A stretch of 64,000 nt of DNA from Citrobacter freundii ATCC 8090 = MTCC 1658 = NBRC 12681 (GTDB lineage: Bacteria > Pseudomonadota > Gammaproteobacteria > Enterobacterales > Enterobacteriaceae), in NCBI RefSeq assembly GCF_011064845.1, contig NZ_CP049015.1:4278001-4342000 (forward strand), read 5' to 3'. The notes beneath the pieces are model-generated. The model did not search any database. It had not been told where the DNA came from and worked only from the letters and a program-made list of their open reading frames with translations. The position numbers and the translations under genes are program-made. How positions within the stretch are numbered: the stretch's first letter is position 1; the number at the start of each line of letters is the position of its first letter. Positions 47,940 through 57,078 of this stretch are shown here, piece after piece.

Positions 47940-48878
47940 TTAATCAATTTCAATTAATTGCCTTCGTCTCCGACAATTATATGATGAATACTCTTTGGCT
48001 AATTCCACCAAAATAGATGCTGCTTTTTTAATTCGATAATTTTTCGACCACACGGCGGCATAACGCGCGACGGGTAAGGTTTCTTGTACCGGGATAGTAA
48101 TAAACTGGTTTGAGCCAAACGGTGTGGTCATATCGCAGGGAATTACTGTTAAGAAATCAGCATTGAGAACAAGATTATAAATGGTGACGACGGAGTCAGT
48201 ATTAACAATGTTTTCACTGCTGATGCCATTATTCTGTAACGTGGTAAGAAGTTCGCTGTAGTACCCCATATTCGTTTGTGGCAACACCCACTGTTCGTTT
48301 TTCAACGCGCTCAGCGAGGTGATGCCGGTGCATGTTCGGGACTTGCTGGCAACCAGGATAAAGTCTGACTCAAAGAGCGGCTCCACATGCAGATCGTGCA
48401 GTTTCATCTCATCGCTCAGCGTACCGATGGCAAAATCCAGACGCCCGTCACGGATTGCCGGTAAGAACGAGGAGAGCTGAGCTTCATACATAGAAACCTG
48501 TGCTTTCGGGAATACCTCTTTAAATTTTTTAATCATGCCGGACATGATGGTGAAGGCAATCAGTGAAGGAAAACCAAACGACACATCAACGACCGCATTG
48601 CTCGTCATGCTGTTCATCTCATCAACCATGTTTTTCATTTCACGGGTAATTGATTCAGACCATGAGAGCATCACCTGACCTGCCTGAGTCAATGTCACAC
48701 CAGTATTTTTACGCACAACTAACTCAATACCAAAATAAGCCTCAACATCGTTGATGATTTTACTGACAGCGGGTTGAGTTAAACCTAATTCTTTTGCAGC
48801 TGAGCCGATAGAACCGCTTCTAATGACTTCCTGAAAGACCACTAAGTGCTGTGTTTTAGGGAGTGTAATAGTATTCAT
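47940..48878 (-). CDS. tdcA: LysR-family activator of the tdc operon
   Basis: 312-residue LysR-type activator; helix-turn-helix at residues 10-65 (GSIGSAAKELGLTQPAVSKIINDVE) and an effector domain. First gene of tdcABCDEFG, which it activates anaerobically with CRP and IHF. A good CRP site lies about 65 bp upstream. No open frame similar to E. coli tdcR is seen upstream. Confidence 0.95.
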   Translation of the reverse strand: MNTITLPKTQHLVVFQEVIRSGSIGSAAKELGLTQPAVSKIINDVEAYFGIELVVRKNTGVTLTQAGQVMLSWSESITREMKNMVDEMNSMTSNAVVDVSFGFPSLIAFTIMSGMIKKFKEVFPKAQVSMYEAQLSSFLPAIRDGRLDFAIGTLSDEMKLHDLHVEPLFESDFILVASKSRTCTGITSLSALKNEQWVLPQTNMGYYSELLTTLQNNGISSENIVNTDSVVTIYNLVLNADFLTVIPCDMTTPFGSNQFITIPVQETLPVARYAAVWSKNYRIKKAASILVELAKEYSSYNCRRRRQLIEID

Positions 48879-48941
48879 ATCGACCTGCGTTAATTACTTT
48901 GTTGACGGCAGGAAGTGTACCAAATTAAGCAAACAAGGATA

Positions 48942-48957
48942 TGTGCTACCCCTCACA
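48942..48957. promoter_or_regulatory. CRP site of the tdc promoter
   Basis: TGTGC-TACCCC-TCACA, nine of ten consensus positions, 64-79 bp upstream of the tdcA ATG. The tdc operon is CRP-dependent in E. coli. Confidence 0.75.
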
Positions 48958-49444
48958 AATCCCCTTGACTTACATTTTGTAAGACTATTATAAAAAATGA
49001 AACCACTTATAAATCATATGGATATGAAATACATATCTCACTTTACCCTGACTTTAATCAAAAAAAGATGGGGGGATAACGATTTTTTATGGCTATAACA
49101 TCGCCATTTTATCTGTTATTTCTAAAAACTAGGAAAGGCTATATTTCAATCAATTACAGCGCAATTATCGGGCAGAATGACACTTAAATTTAATGAGTAA
49201 TTTATCAAATATAATTATATTTCACCGTTTGTGGTGATTAAATAACGCCATGCATCACATTTTTTCGCCATATTTGTTTGTAAAGAAACATTGCGTTTAT
49301 TAAAATTCAATCTAGACAATACAAATAATCATCATATGCAACATTACATTAACACTAATTTTGTACACTTTATTAGCGCGTAATTTTGTGATGGCGATCG
49401 ATTGCGTTCGATTATTCTCGATAAAAACGTATCGCGCAGCGTTT

Positions 49445-49460
49445 TGTGCTAGTCATCACA
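49445..49460. promoter_or_regulatory. Strong CRP-like palindrome in the long tdcA-tpx gap
   Basis: GTTTTGTG-8 nt-CACAAAAC (49441-49464) with core TGTGC-TAGTCA-TCACA. It is in the middle of an 1150-bp gap (48879-50028) in which I recognise no gene or RNA; the gap is A+T-rich on its left side and mixed around 49560-49730. The site is about 570 bp from the downstream ORF and 565 bp from tdcA, so its target is unclear; an unannotated RNA or degraded gene could start here. Confidence 0.6.
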
Positions 49461-50028
49461 AAACCAGAAATCTCTTTTAGAGACCTATATACCATTTGTA
49501 TCCAAATCGTCTCAATTATCATCTTCCGGCAGTAGTTACTCAAAAAAGAAAGCTACCAGGAAATGAGTGCGGAATAGAGTCTCGAGAAAATTTCCATGTC
49601 AGTTAACATGCGCACCTGACGACGCTAACGGTGATGGAGGGGTATGGCTAATTGGCGAGTGTTTCTTTACGGCAACAGAGGGTTCCCCCCATCGGATAAT
49701 CGTTAGTCCCTCGCCCCTTTACTGATACTCGCAAGAAGACAAAGTTTGCTCAAGTCAATGCTTTTTAAAGTCATTTTCTTTACATGGATAAAATACCTCT
49801 ATAGGGGGATATACATTCTAATTTTTAAGTGTTCTAAAAATTCATTTCACACATTTCCTTTTTAGCTAAGTTTTTGAAATTCGCATCTGCTATTATTTAT
49901 TTAGGGAGACAACTGAATAATAAAATATTGAATATGATTTAATTTATTCAGCAAATGATTCATCCCTATCAGTTGCTATGCCGATTTTAGCGGTTATCCG
50001 CATTTATATTTTATAAGGATTAAGATTA

Positions 50029-50538
50029 ATGAAACTTGTCAAATCAATTAACAATATTCACTTAGGAAAGGATTTCAAATTAAAGTTTGGTGAAAACGAT
50101 CTGACACTGGATCAAGGTTTCATGTCCGTAGGCGGTAAACTGCCAGCAGCACACGATCTGGTGACTCCAGAACTGGATGTTTTTAAATTACCGAAAGGTG
50201 TTAGGAAGATTATTTACACCGTACCATCACTAGATACACCAGTTTGTGAGTCCCAAATAAAACAACTCAGTAAGTCTCTAACTCATGAGGATGTTAGTAC
50301 TACAAAATATTATGTCATTAGCATCGATACTCCATTTGCTCAAAGTCGATTTATCAAAGAGAACAATATCAGTCCGAAAATCCAATTTGTCTCGGATTAT
50401 GCAAACCATCGCTTTATGATTGAAACAGGATTGCGGATTATTGAATTAAATCTTTTCGCCCGCTCAGTGATTGAGTGTGATGAAACTGATACAGTTCTGA
50501 ACGTCACAATCCCTGTCGACATCACCCATATCCCTTAA
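50029..50538 (+). CDS. Tpx-type peroxiredoxin variant without resolving cysteine
   Basis: 169-residue thiol-peroxidase homologue. The peroxidatic motif VPSLDTPVCESQ gives T70 and C73, matching T-x-x-C of Tpx, and R145 in LFARSVIE matches the catalytic arginine. But in the DTPFAQSRFIKENN segment, where E. coli Tpx has the resolving C95 (FAQSRFCGAEG), this protein has I109. C150 is the only other cysteine and is not in the usual place. So it may be a 1-Cys peroxidase, use C150, or be a sensor. It is not the housekeeping tpx by context. A+T-rich, 1.15 kb from tdcA, next to an AraC regulator and fimbriae; probably acquired. ATG follows AAGGATTAAGATTA. Confidence 0.8.
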   Translation: MKLVKSINNIHLGKDFKLKFGENDLTLDQGFMSVGGKLPAAHDLVTPELDVFKLPKGVRKIIYTVPSLDTPVCESQIKQLSKSLTHEDVSTTKYYVISIDTPFAQSRFIKENNISPKIQFVSDYANHRFMIETGLRIIELNLFARSVIECDETDTVLNVTIPVDITHIP

Positions 50539-50658
50539 GTTATTTGCGTACTCCTGGTTGTACAACGCCCGACGACGCATCATAAGACGGTTGAATTCAT
50601 TTTGAATTTCAGGTTCAACGATATTACCGGGCCTGATCGGGTGTTTTTTTAATCGCAT
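50464..50658 (-). CDS. Possible small hypothetical ORF, weak
   Basis: 64-codon frame MRLKKHPIRPGNIVEP.. rich in charged residues, overlapping the 3' end of the peroxiredoxin gene by 75 bp on the opposite strand. No recognised family and no clear ribosome site. The rest of the 50539-50934 gap shows only A+T-rich sequence likely to be the promoter of the AraC gene. Listed as possible only. Confidence 0.2.
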   Translation of the reverse strand: MRLKKHPIRPGNIVEPEIQNEFNRLMMRRRALYNQEYANNLRDMGDVDRDCDVQNCISFITLNH

Positions 50659-50934
50659 GTATCTTTTTTACTCTGTATGCATGGCTTCCATCACTCATAA
50701 AATCCCCTCACACAATTCAGAAGATACCTTTCGTTGATCGTGCTTTTTTATGACACCTGAGATGGCCATAACTCAAATATTGAGGTTTTAGTTAATGCAA
50801 TACTACAGCACCAACTCTGTATATTAATATCAGCTGTAATTTTTTCACTATCAGACCAACCCTCTCAAATAACCATAGAAAAAATCATTACTTGATAATA
50901 TGTATATTAACCACATAAAAACAAAGGTGCTGCA

Positions 50935-51846
50935 ATGCAAAATTCGATGAACCAAAGAAAATGTTCAGACATCGTCAATTGTAAACAACAAAGTGTGAGT
51001 AATAGTAACTATTATCAATCAACCGAAGGCGTAGTTTTAAATCATCTCTACGTTGCCAATACAACACTCATCAAATTAAGCAAGGGAGAACTCACCATTA
51101 ACTCCAGCAATAATGATATGCTGAAATGCACTGGAGAAAGCCTTATTCTTATCGAGAAAAACCAAACAATTAACATAAAGTGCAGTGATATCGATAATCA
51201 TTTAGAATTCAAACTAATCGATATTTCATATGAGTTAATGAGTAAAATGTACTCATTGCTGATCACCGATAACAAACTGGAATATATGTCAGGCGCGCAC
51301 AAAAGCATAAGCTCGCGCATGCTTTGTTCACCGTTGCGTCCAGGGATGAATGAAGCCTTTGACAATGTTTTTGGCTGCCTGCAAAAATCAGAGCGCAGTG
51401 AGTGTGGGCATTGCACACGCTGTGACACCGGAACTGAAGGTTCACCGCTGGATTTTACGTTAATGTTTCTGCTTTCGGCCTTTACCGCTCACGAGGACGG
51501 TATTGGCATACTAACTCGTACGGTTAAATCAAGCCTGAGAGAAAAAGTATATAATATGGTAAAAAATGCTCCATCCAAATCATGGAGCCTGGACGATGTT
51601 GCAGCCAGGCTGTATATGAGCCGTTCCACACTAAAACGTAAACTCGCGATAGAACAAACATCCTTCAGCGAGATCTATCTCGATGCCAGGATGTGTATGG
51701 CTGCAAGGCTACTACGTACAGGCGATTATAATATTACTCAGGTTTCGGTGATGTGTGGATACAACCATACGTCTTATTTTATCACCACATTCAAGAAATA
51801 CTTCCAGATGACCCCTTATACTTTTATGAGTCTGGTAAACCACTGA
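50935..51846 (+). CDS. AraC-family regulator with an N-terminal-domain cysteine cluster
   Basis: 303 residues. The C-terminal part (about 200-300) is a two-helix-turn-helix AraC domain (SWSLDDVAARLYMSRSTLKRKL and ITQVSVMCGYNHTSYFITTFKKYF, with the typical TPYTF end), similar to regulators of fimbriae and type III systems (Rns/PerA/GadX-like). The N-terminal half is unrelated to the arabinose cupin by eye and contains C148, C157, C160 and C163 (C-x8-C-x2-C-x2-C, SECGHCTRCD), a metal or Fe-S type pattern. It is upstream of and in line with the fimbrial operon and is its likely regulator (inference). Confidence 0.82.
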   Translation: MQNSMNQRKCSDIVNCKQQSVSNSNYYQSTEGVVLNHLYVANTTLIKLSKGELTINSSNNDMLKCTGESLILIEKNQTINIKCSDIDNHLEFKLIDISYELMSKMYSLLITDNKLEYMSGAHKSISSRMLCSPLRPGMNEAFDNVFGCLQKSERSECGHCTRCDTGTEGSPLDFTLMFLLSAFTAHEDGIGILTRTVKSSLREKVYNMVKNAPSKSWSLDDVAARLYMSRSTLKRKLAIEQTSFSEIYLDARMCMAARLLRTGDYNITQVSVMCGYNHTSYFITTFKKYFQMTPYTFMSLVNH

Positions 51847-52277
51847 AAGTACGCTTCACTATCAATACAATGGCAAACGTTAATCTAGTAGAATTGTCTT
51901 CATCAAGACCCTTGACCTTTCCATTCCTAAAGTAACTAAGCACCCTCATCATAGCCAGAACCCCGTTAATAATTATACTTTAGCGGGACGAGGGCATTCG
52001 CCACCTTCTCCTTCATTATTGGCTCCAGACCAACTAAACAGGCAATAGATAAATCGACGCACTTTCATGTCGATGCTCATTACCCTATCAACTACAGATT
52101 CTCACATTTTCTATTTGTCAACCTGGTAAGCCTTATAAGCTAAGGAGGTTAATATCTTCAGTGCTCATACTATTAAAAAAACATACCAGAATGAAACGCA
52201 AAATATTACACATTTGGCCCAATCCTCTGTTGAGCCATTGTCATTCACCATTCAAAAGATAATATGACCACATCCCT

Positions 52278-52299
52278 TAAGTGCGCTGATTAGCACTTA
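52278..52299. promoter_or_regulatory. Inverted repeat upstream of the major pilin gene
   Basis: TAAGTGC-8 nt-GCACTTA, 36 bp before the pilin ATG; candidate operator or leader hairpin. The rest of the 488-bp gap (51847-52334) shows no gene; a GGAG ribosome site sits at 52325. Confidence 0.4.
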
Positions 52300-52334
52300 C
52301 AGGTAATCACAAAAAGTTAATCCCTGGAGTTAAA

Positions 52335-52877
52335 ATGAAAAAACTATTTATTCTTGGAGCACTGGCTTCGGCGGTAGCATTCTCTTCTGTCGCATCAGCA
52401 AACAGCGGTACAATTAATTTTACCGGTACGATTACCTCTGCAACCTGTACGGTAAGTCCGGTTGTGGGAGGTGGTGTAGCAAGCTCAATCGATTTGGGAA
52501 CACCGGGCACGGATTTAACCGCAGCCAAAACCGTCCAATTTTCACTGACACCAGCAGGCCCTTCTGCCGCCGACTGTCTGGCTAAAACCGCTGCTGACGT
52601 GAGCTGGAGCGCACCAAACATGGATGCAGCAGGACTGGGTAACAGCGGCGGTTCGGCAACCGGCGTATCCCTGCAGCTAAAAGCCAAGAATGCCGCTACA
52701 GCTGACGAACTGGTGACCGACACCAACCGTACTATTGCATATGCAAGTACTAGTACCCCACCGGCGGCTTTATCAACATTTGATTATGAAGCTAAATTGG
52801 TTAAAACGGTTAAAAGCGGTACGGTCAAGGCCGGTAGTTTTGCCACTTCAGCATCCTATACCGTAGCCTATAAATAA
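52335..52877 (+). CDS. Major fimbrial subunit
   Basis: 180-residue pilin: signal peptide MKKLFILGALASAVAFSSVASA, then the immunoglobulin-like pilin fold with the conserved disulfide (C38 in TSATCTVSP, C81 in AADCLAK) and an N-terminal donor strand SGTINFTGTI. The aromatic penultimate C-terminus (YTVAYK) is typical of chaperone-usher pilins. First gene of the operon and separated from the usher gene by a hairpin, fitting its role as the abundant shaft subunit. I cannot name the fimbrial type. Confidence 0.9.
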   Translation: MKKLFILGALASAVAFSSVASANSGTINFTGTITSATCTVSPVVGGGVASSIDLGTPGTDLTAAKTVQFSLTPAGPSAADCLAKTAADVSWSAPNMDAAGLGNSGGSATGVSLQLKAKNAATADELVTDTNRTIAYASTSTPPAALSTFDYEAKLVKTVKSGTVKAGSFATSASYTVAYK

Positions 52878-52900
52878 TCGTATTACCCTCATGCGCCTTT

Positions 52901-52923
52901 GGGCTGCATAAAATATGCAGCCC
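52901..52923 (+). terminator. Attenuator hairpin between major pilin and usher genes
   Basis: GGGCTGCATA-AAA-TATGCAGCCC followed by GTTTATTTTA: a partial intrinsic terminator, as found after major subunits in other fimbrial operons, giving more pilin than usher mRNA. Confidence 0.8.
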
Positions 52924-52953
52924 GTTTATTTTACAGTTGAAATAATATATAAC

Positions 52954-55317
52954 ATGCTTAAAAATAAAATATTATTGCTACTGATTTGCTCTGCATTACA
53001 GCCTGTATTTACTGTAATGGCAGATGACGAATTTAACATGAGTTTTATTCGTGGTGGTGCACAGGATGAATTACCAGAAGTCTTTGATAAAAACGTTAAC
53101 TTTGTTCCTGGCGAATATCTGGTTGACGTTGAGGTTAATGGCGAAAAGGTCGGTAGTGGTTTTATTACCGTTACCGACAGCGAAAAGCAAGCTCTTTGCC
53201 TGGCAAACGAATGGTTAAGCGAACAAGGCGTTTTTATCAAGGAGGACTTTTATGCACAGGAATTCGACGCAACCCGAAAGTGTTATGTATTAAGCAATAA
53301 TAAAACAACAAAAGTTGAGCTGGATAATAGTACACAAACGCTGAAATTACGTATTCCTCAGGCAGCCTTGTTGTCTGGTGAACGTAGTCAACGCCCTTGG
53401 GATTATGGCAATTCCGGATTTCAATTAGCATACAACGCGAACACCAGTAAAAGCTCAGGGCAACAGCGTACTAACTATCTGGGTGTGAACGGTAATGCGA
53501 ACATTGGCAAATGGGTGCTTTCATTTACCGCAAATGCCACCGATGAAAGTGGTTTTAACACCAGTGATCTACGTTTAACTCGTGCGCTGGAATCCATTAA
53601 GGCCGATCTAAGCATTGGGCAGGCACAGAGTACCTATAGCCCGTTAATGAATGGTTTTGGTTTTCGCGGGATTCAGTTGACCTCGAATGCGAACATGTCG
53701 TCATGGTTAAGCAGAACCTATGCACCTAAATTGCAGGGAATTGCAACCAGTAATGCCAGGGTGACCGTAGAGCAAAATGGGCGCGTATTAGAATCTATTG
53801 TTGTCCCCCCGGGGCCGTTTGAAATTAACAATCTGGGCGCAATCAGTAGCGGGGATCTGATTATGACCATTACGGAGGAAAATGGCAGTAAAAGAACAGA
53901 ACATTTTCCTGTAACCATAATGGGTAACCTCCTGCGCCCCGGTGCCATGGATTATGGTTTGGCCGTGGGTAAAAAAATGGCGGGCAATAATAAAAGTTCC
54001 GCCGATGGTACCTTCGGGCTGGGCAGCCTGGATTACGGCTTCAACTATGCAACGTTTAACTCAGCATTGTTGTTGAGTCAGAACTATCAAAACATGGGCA
54101 TTGGTAGCACCCATTCGCTCGGATGGTTTGGCGCATTATCGACCAGTTTGAACCTGTCAAAAGCCCGGTTTAAACAGAAAGATGAACAGAAAGGGTATAG
54201 CGCTTCCGTTAAGTATGCTCGCTCACTAACCGATACGACAGATTTACAGTTAATCGGCTACCGGTTTACGGACCGCGGATATGTCGAGTATGCCAATTAT
54301 GATTACCTGAGCTACAGCACGGATGAGTTTAAGTCAAAAAATCGCTATGAGGCGATCCTGGCCCACCGTATACCGGAACAAAATATTTATCTCAGTATGA
54401 ACGGATGGATGCAGCAATATTGGGATAAGCCACAGGAGAGTGGAGTGAATTTTATGCTCAGCAAGTCATTTAGCCGCTTTTCGGCCTCGCTGAGTGGAAG
54501 CTACAGTAAGAGAGGGGAGAATAGCGGAGAATATATGACTAGCCTCTCCTTTAACATCCCGTTCAGTGCATTCGATGTGATGCATTATAGTAATACCTCG
54601 ATGACCTATACCCGTGAAGGCGGAATGAGTTATATGGCGGGTAGCTCTGCAAATCTTAACGATCGACTGAGTTACAACGTTAGTATGAATCGAGACAATA
54701 ACGGAAATAATATTTCGTTATCCACTGGCTATGCTTCGGATTATGCCCAATTAAACAGCATGTATTCGAAAGGTTCTACCAGCCAAAACCTGAGCTTGCA
54801 GATGAGCGGATCAGTACTGGGGGTTTATGGTGGTGGGCTGATGTTATCACAGAATAGTAATGGTACGCTGGCAGTGATTGACATGGATGGAATTAGTGGT
54901 GCGGTAATTAATGGCGGCCTTCCGACAGACAGCAACGGGAGAGCGGTGATCTCTCTGGCGAGTTATTCACCGAACTCTATTAATATCGATGTCGATAAGT
55001 TGCCAACAGATATTGAAATACAGGGCAATGTGATTAATGTTATACCAACCGAGAAAGCTATTATCTACAGGAAGATAAAGTATCGTCGTGTTCATCACTA
55101 TATATTACGCGTTTTTAGTAAAAATAAGTACGTCATTCCTATGGGAACAATTGCAAAGGATGATGCAGGCAAGGAAGTGGGTTTTGTCAGTAATGGTGGC
55201 GTATTGTTACTTAACGTTGATAGTAAAGTAAAAAATATCACACTCGATCAGTGTGTCATTAATTTAGAAAAATTGAGTCCAACCAAGAGAACAATTCAAG
55301 ATGTTTACTGTAAATAA
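52954..55317 (+). CDS. Fimbrial outer-membrane usher
   Basis: 787 residues from MLKNKILLLLICSA; a longer start at 52915 lies inside the attenuator hairpin and is unlikely. Signal peptide to about residue 23, N-terminal chaperone-binding domain (FNMSFIRGG..), a 24-strand beta-barrel with plug domain (ARVTVEQNGRVLESIVVPPGPFEINNLG region), and C-terminal domains. Typical of FimD/PapC ushers, on the short side. It overlaps the chaperone gene by 17 bp. Several A+T-rich stretches. Confidence 0.93.
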   Translation: MLKNKILLLLICSALQPVFTVMADDEFNMSFIRGGAQDELPEVFDKNVNFVPGEYLVDVEVNGEKVGSGFITVTDSEKQALCLANEWLSEQGVFIKEDFYAQEFDATRKCYVLSNNKTTKVELDNSTQTLKLRIPQAALLSGERSQRPWDYGNSGFQLAYNANTSKSSGQQRTNYLGVNGNANIGKWVLSFTANATDESGFNTSDLRLTRALESIKADLSIGQAQSTYSPLMNGFGFRGIQLTSNANMSSWLSRTYAPKLQGIATSNARVTVEQNGRVLESIVVPPGPFEINNLGAISSGDLIMTITEENGSKRTEHFPVTIMGNLLRPGAMDYGLAVGKKMAGNNKSSADGTFGLGSLDYGFNYATFNSALLLSQNYQNMGIGSTHSLGWFGALSTSLNLSKARFKQKDEQKGYSASVKYARSLTDTTDLQLIGYRFTDRGYVEYANYDYLSYSTDEFKSKNRYEAILAHRIPEQNIYLSMNGWMQQYWDKPQESGVNFMLSKSFSRFSASLSGSYSKRGENSGEYMTSLSFNIPFSAFDVMHYSNTSMTYTREGGMSYMAGSSANLNDRLSYNVSMNRDNNGNNISLSTGYASDYAQLNSMYSKGSTSQNLSLQMSGSVLGVYGGGLMLSQNSNGTLAVIDMDGISGAVINGGLPTDSNGRAVISLASYSPNSINIDVDKLPTDIEIQGNVINVIPTEKAIIYRKIKYRRVHHYILRVFSKNKYVIPMGTIAKDDAGKEVGFVSNGGVLLLNVDSKVKNITLDQCVINLEKLSPTKRTIQDVYCK

Positions 55318-55993
55318 CAAAATCAAAGCTTTTATTGCTGTTGCCATGCTATCTGTAAGCCTGAGCAGTAATGCCGCGTTTAGCCTTAATGGGACTCGCT
55401 ATGTTTATGAAGGTGGGAAAAAAAGCCTGTCCGTAATGGTCTCTAATGAAAGCGAGCAAAAATATGCCGGACAGGTATGGATTGATAATGACAACGAAAA
55501 AGATAAAGACGTTTACTTCACAACCAGTCCAACATTTTTTAAAGTAGACCCGAAAAGCAGACAGACGATCAGGATTCTGGATATCAACCCTAATCTGCCG
55601 CAAGATCGTGAGACGTTAACTTGGCTTAATGTACAGGAGATCCCACCGGCCCCTAAATCAGGTGGAAATGTTCTGGCTATTGCGTTGAACACTCGCGTTA
55701 AGTTGATTTATCGCCCACAAACGCTGGTCGATGGGCGTAAAGAAGCAGAAAAGCAGGTCAGGCTGTTAAAGACTGATGGAAAATATTTTCTTGAAAACCC
55801 CACTCCCTACTATTTTGCTATTACCGGGATAAAAGTGAATGGTAATGAGGTAAAGCTCACTAAAAATGAAGGGGCACAGCTAGCCAAATTTGCGCCGTTT
55901 AGCAAAGTACAGATCAGCAACTCATTAACCGGGAATGTGTCGGTGAACGCGATTGATGATTACGGCGCAAATAATCAATATCAGGTTAAGTAA
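55301..55993 (+). CDS. Periplasmic fimbrial chaperone
   Basis: 230-residue PapD-like chaperone with signal peptide ending SLSSNA, two Ig-like domains, the conserved subunit-anchoring arginine (R33 in NGTRYVYEGG) and lysine (ALNTRVKLIYRP). The F1-G1 loop is short (FGS type). Overlap with the usher suggests coupling. It folds pilin subunits by donor-strand complementation and delivers them to the usher. Confidence 0.93.
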   Translation: MFTVNNKIKAFIAVAMLSVSLSSNAAFSLNGTRYVYEGGKKSLSVMVSNESEQKYAGQVWIDNDNEKDKDVYFTTSPTFFKVDPKSRQTIRILDINPNLPQDRETLTWLNVQEIPPAPKSGGNVLAIALNTRVKLIYRPQTLVDGRKEAEKQVRLLKTDGKYFLENPTPYYFAITGIKVNGNEVKLTKNEGAQLAKFAPFSKVQISNSLTGNVSVNAIDDYGANNQYQVK

Positions 55994-57064
55994 ATGAGAA
56001 AAATATATTTTTGGGTTTTCTTGCTATCAATACTAGCAGCACCTTCAGCATATGCAGGGTGTTTTGCGGCGGGCAATGCAGCTTACTATTGGGGATCGCC
56101 TTCTAGCAAAATAGAGGTTTCTTACTCGCAAAGCACCCTCACGACAGAGACTGCTGCGGGTACAAGGATAGGAACAATGAAGGTAACCTTTAGCTGCCCA
56201 TATTATGTCGGACCAAATTCCTGGCAAATTGATCAGTACTTAGGAGGTTCCGCAGGATATATATATGTACCACTTCCAGAATTTAACTTTATCAATAATA
56301 ATAGATTAGAGCATAACAGTGGATGGATATATTTAGCGCCAGAAGGAATAGCGTCTTCTAAAGCTAAATTCCTAGATAAAAATGGTAACTCTTGGAATTT
56401 CCCAAATATTTTCTTAGGATTTTCAGATGCTCTGGGTGGAAACACAAGAAACAATACTGGTCCGACATTTACTTATGGAATATATACCAACAGAAATATT
56501 GGAGGTAATGTTGCATCCAATAGTAAAATTATATCAATGATGACTTCAGCTACCGGAAATAAAATAACCTACAGATCAGGCGGGCTTATTCCAGGTAATA
56601 AATCCGTAACACCTACAGTAACAAATAATAGTGTTACACTGAATTATACAAATACAGTAACATGCTCTGTCACAAGTAATACAAACAACCTGGATTTAGG
56701 GGTGGTTAATATTCATGGTGATTTAAACACACCATTAGCGACTATTATTTTGACGATGAAATGTGGCTTGGGGCCAGGTGGTGGGAATATGACATCAAAT
56801 TATCCATCATTCATTATTGCTGGGTCTGCCAGAATGAATGCAGTCACACCAAAAAATGCCACTAGTGAGTGGCTGGCAGCATCAAATAGTGTTGGTCTTC
56901 GCTTAGGGAATGGATGGGGACTACGATTTAGAACAGGGGATGCTGTAAATATCAATAGCTTAGACAAGATCTCAATACCTGTTTATCCGTATAAATACGG
57001 TTCGACTCAAGGAAATAGTGTTGACTGGAATGGCGCTGTGAGCTTTGAAATTGCCTATAACTAA
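55994..57064 (+). CDS. Fimbrial tip adhesin (two-domain)
   Basis: 356 residues, about twice the pilin length. Signal peptide to SAYA, a unique N-terminal region (to about residue 205) likely to be the receptor-binding domain, then a pilin domain (CSVTSNTNNLDLGVVNIHG.. to the aromatic C-terminus FEIAYN). Base composition of the binding domain is visibly A+T-richer than the neighbours and uses rare AGA/ATA codons, a sign of transfer or diversification. Begins right after the chaperone stop. Receptor unknown. Confidence 0.82.
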   Translation: MRKIYFWVFLLSILAAPSAYAGCFAAGNAAYYWGSPSSKIEVSYSQSTLTTETAAGTRIGTMKVTFSCPYYVGPNSWQIDQYLGGSAGYIYVPLPEFNFINNNRLEHNSGWIYLAPEGIASSKAKFLDKNGNSWNFPNIFLGFSDALGGNTRNNTGPTFTYGIYTNRNIGGNVASNSKIISMMTSATGNKITYRSGGLIPGNKSVTPTVTNNSVTLNYTNTVTCSVTSNTNNLDLGVVNIHGDLNTPLATIILTMKCGLGPGGGNMTSNYPSFIIAGSARMNAVTPKNATSEWLAASNSVGLRLGNGWGLRFRTGDAVNINSLDKISIPVYPYKYGSTQGNSVDWNGAVSFEIAYN

Positions 57065-57078
57065 ACGGAGATACTGTA

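Noticed and set aside
48879..50028. tdcR, which accompanies tdcA in E. coli
   Set aside because: No reading frame of suitable length or similarity was found; the space is non-coding.
52019..52222. TTGGCTCCA (52019) and TTGGCCCAA (52214) as a fimS-like invertible promoter
   Set aside because: The two sites match as inverted repeats at only about six of nine positions, and no FimB/FimE-type recombinase gene is nearby.
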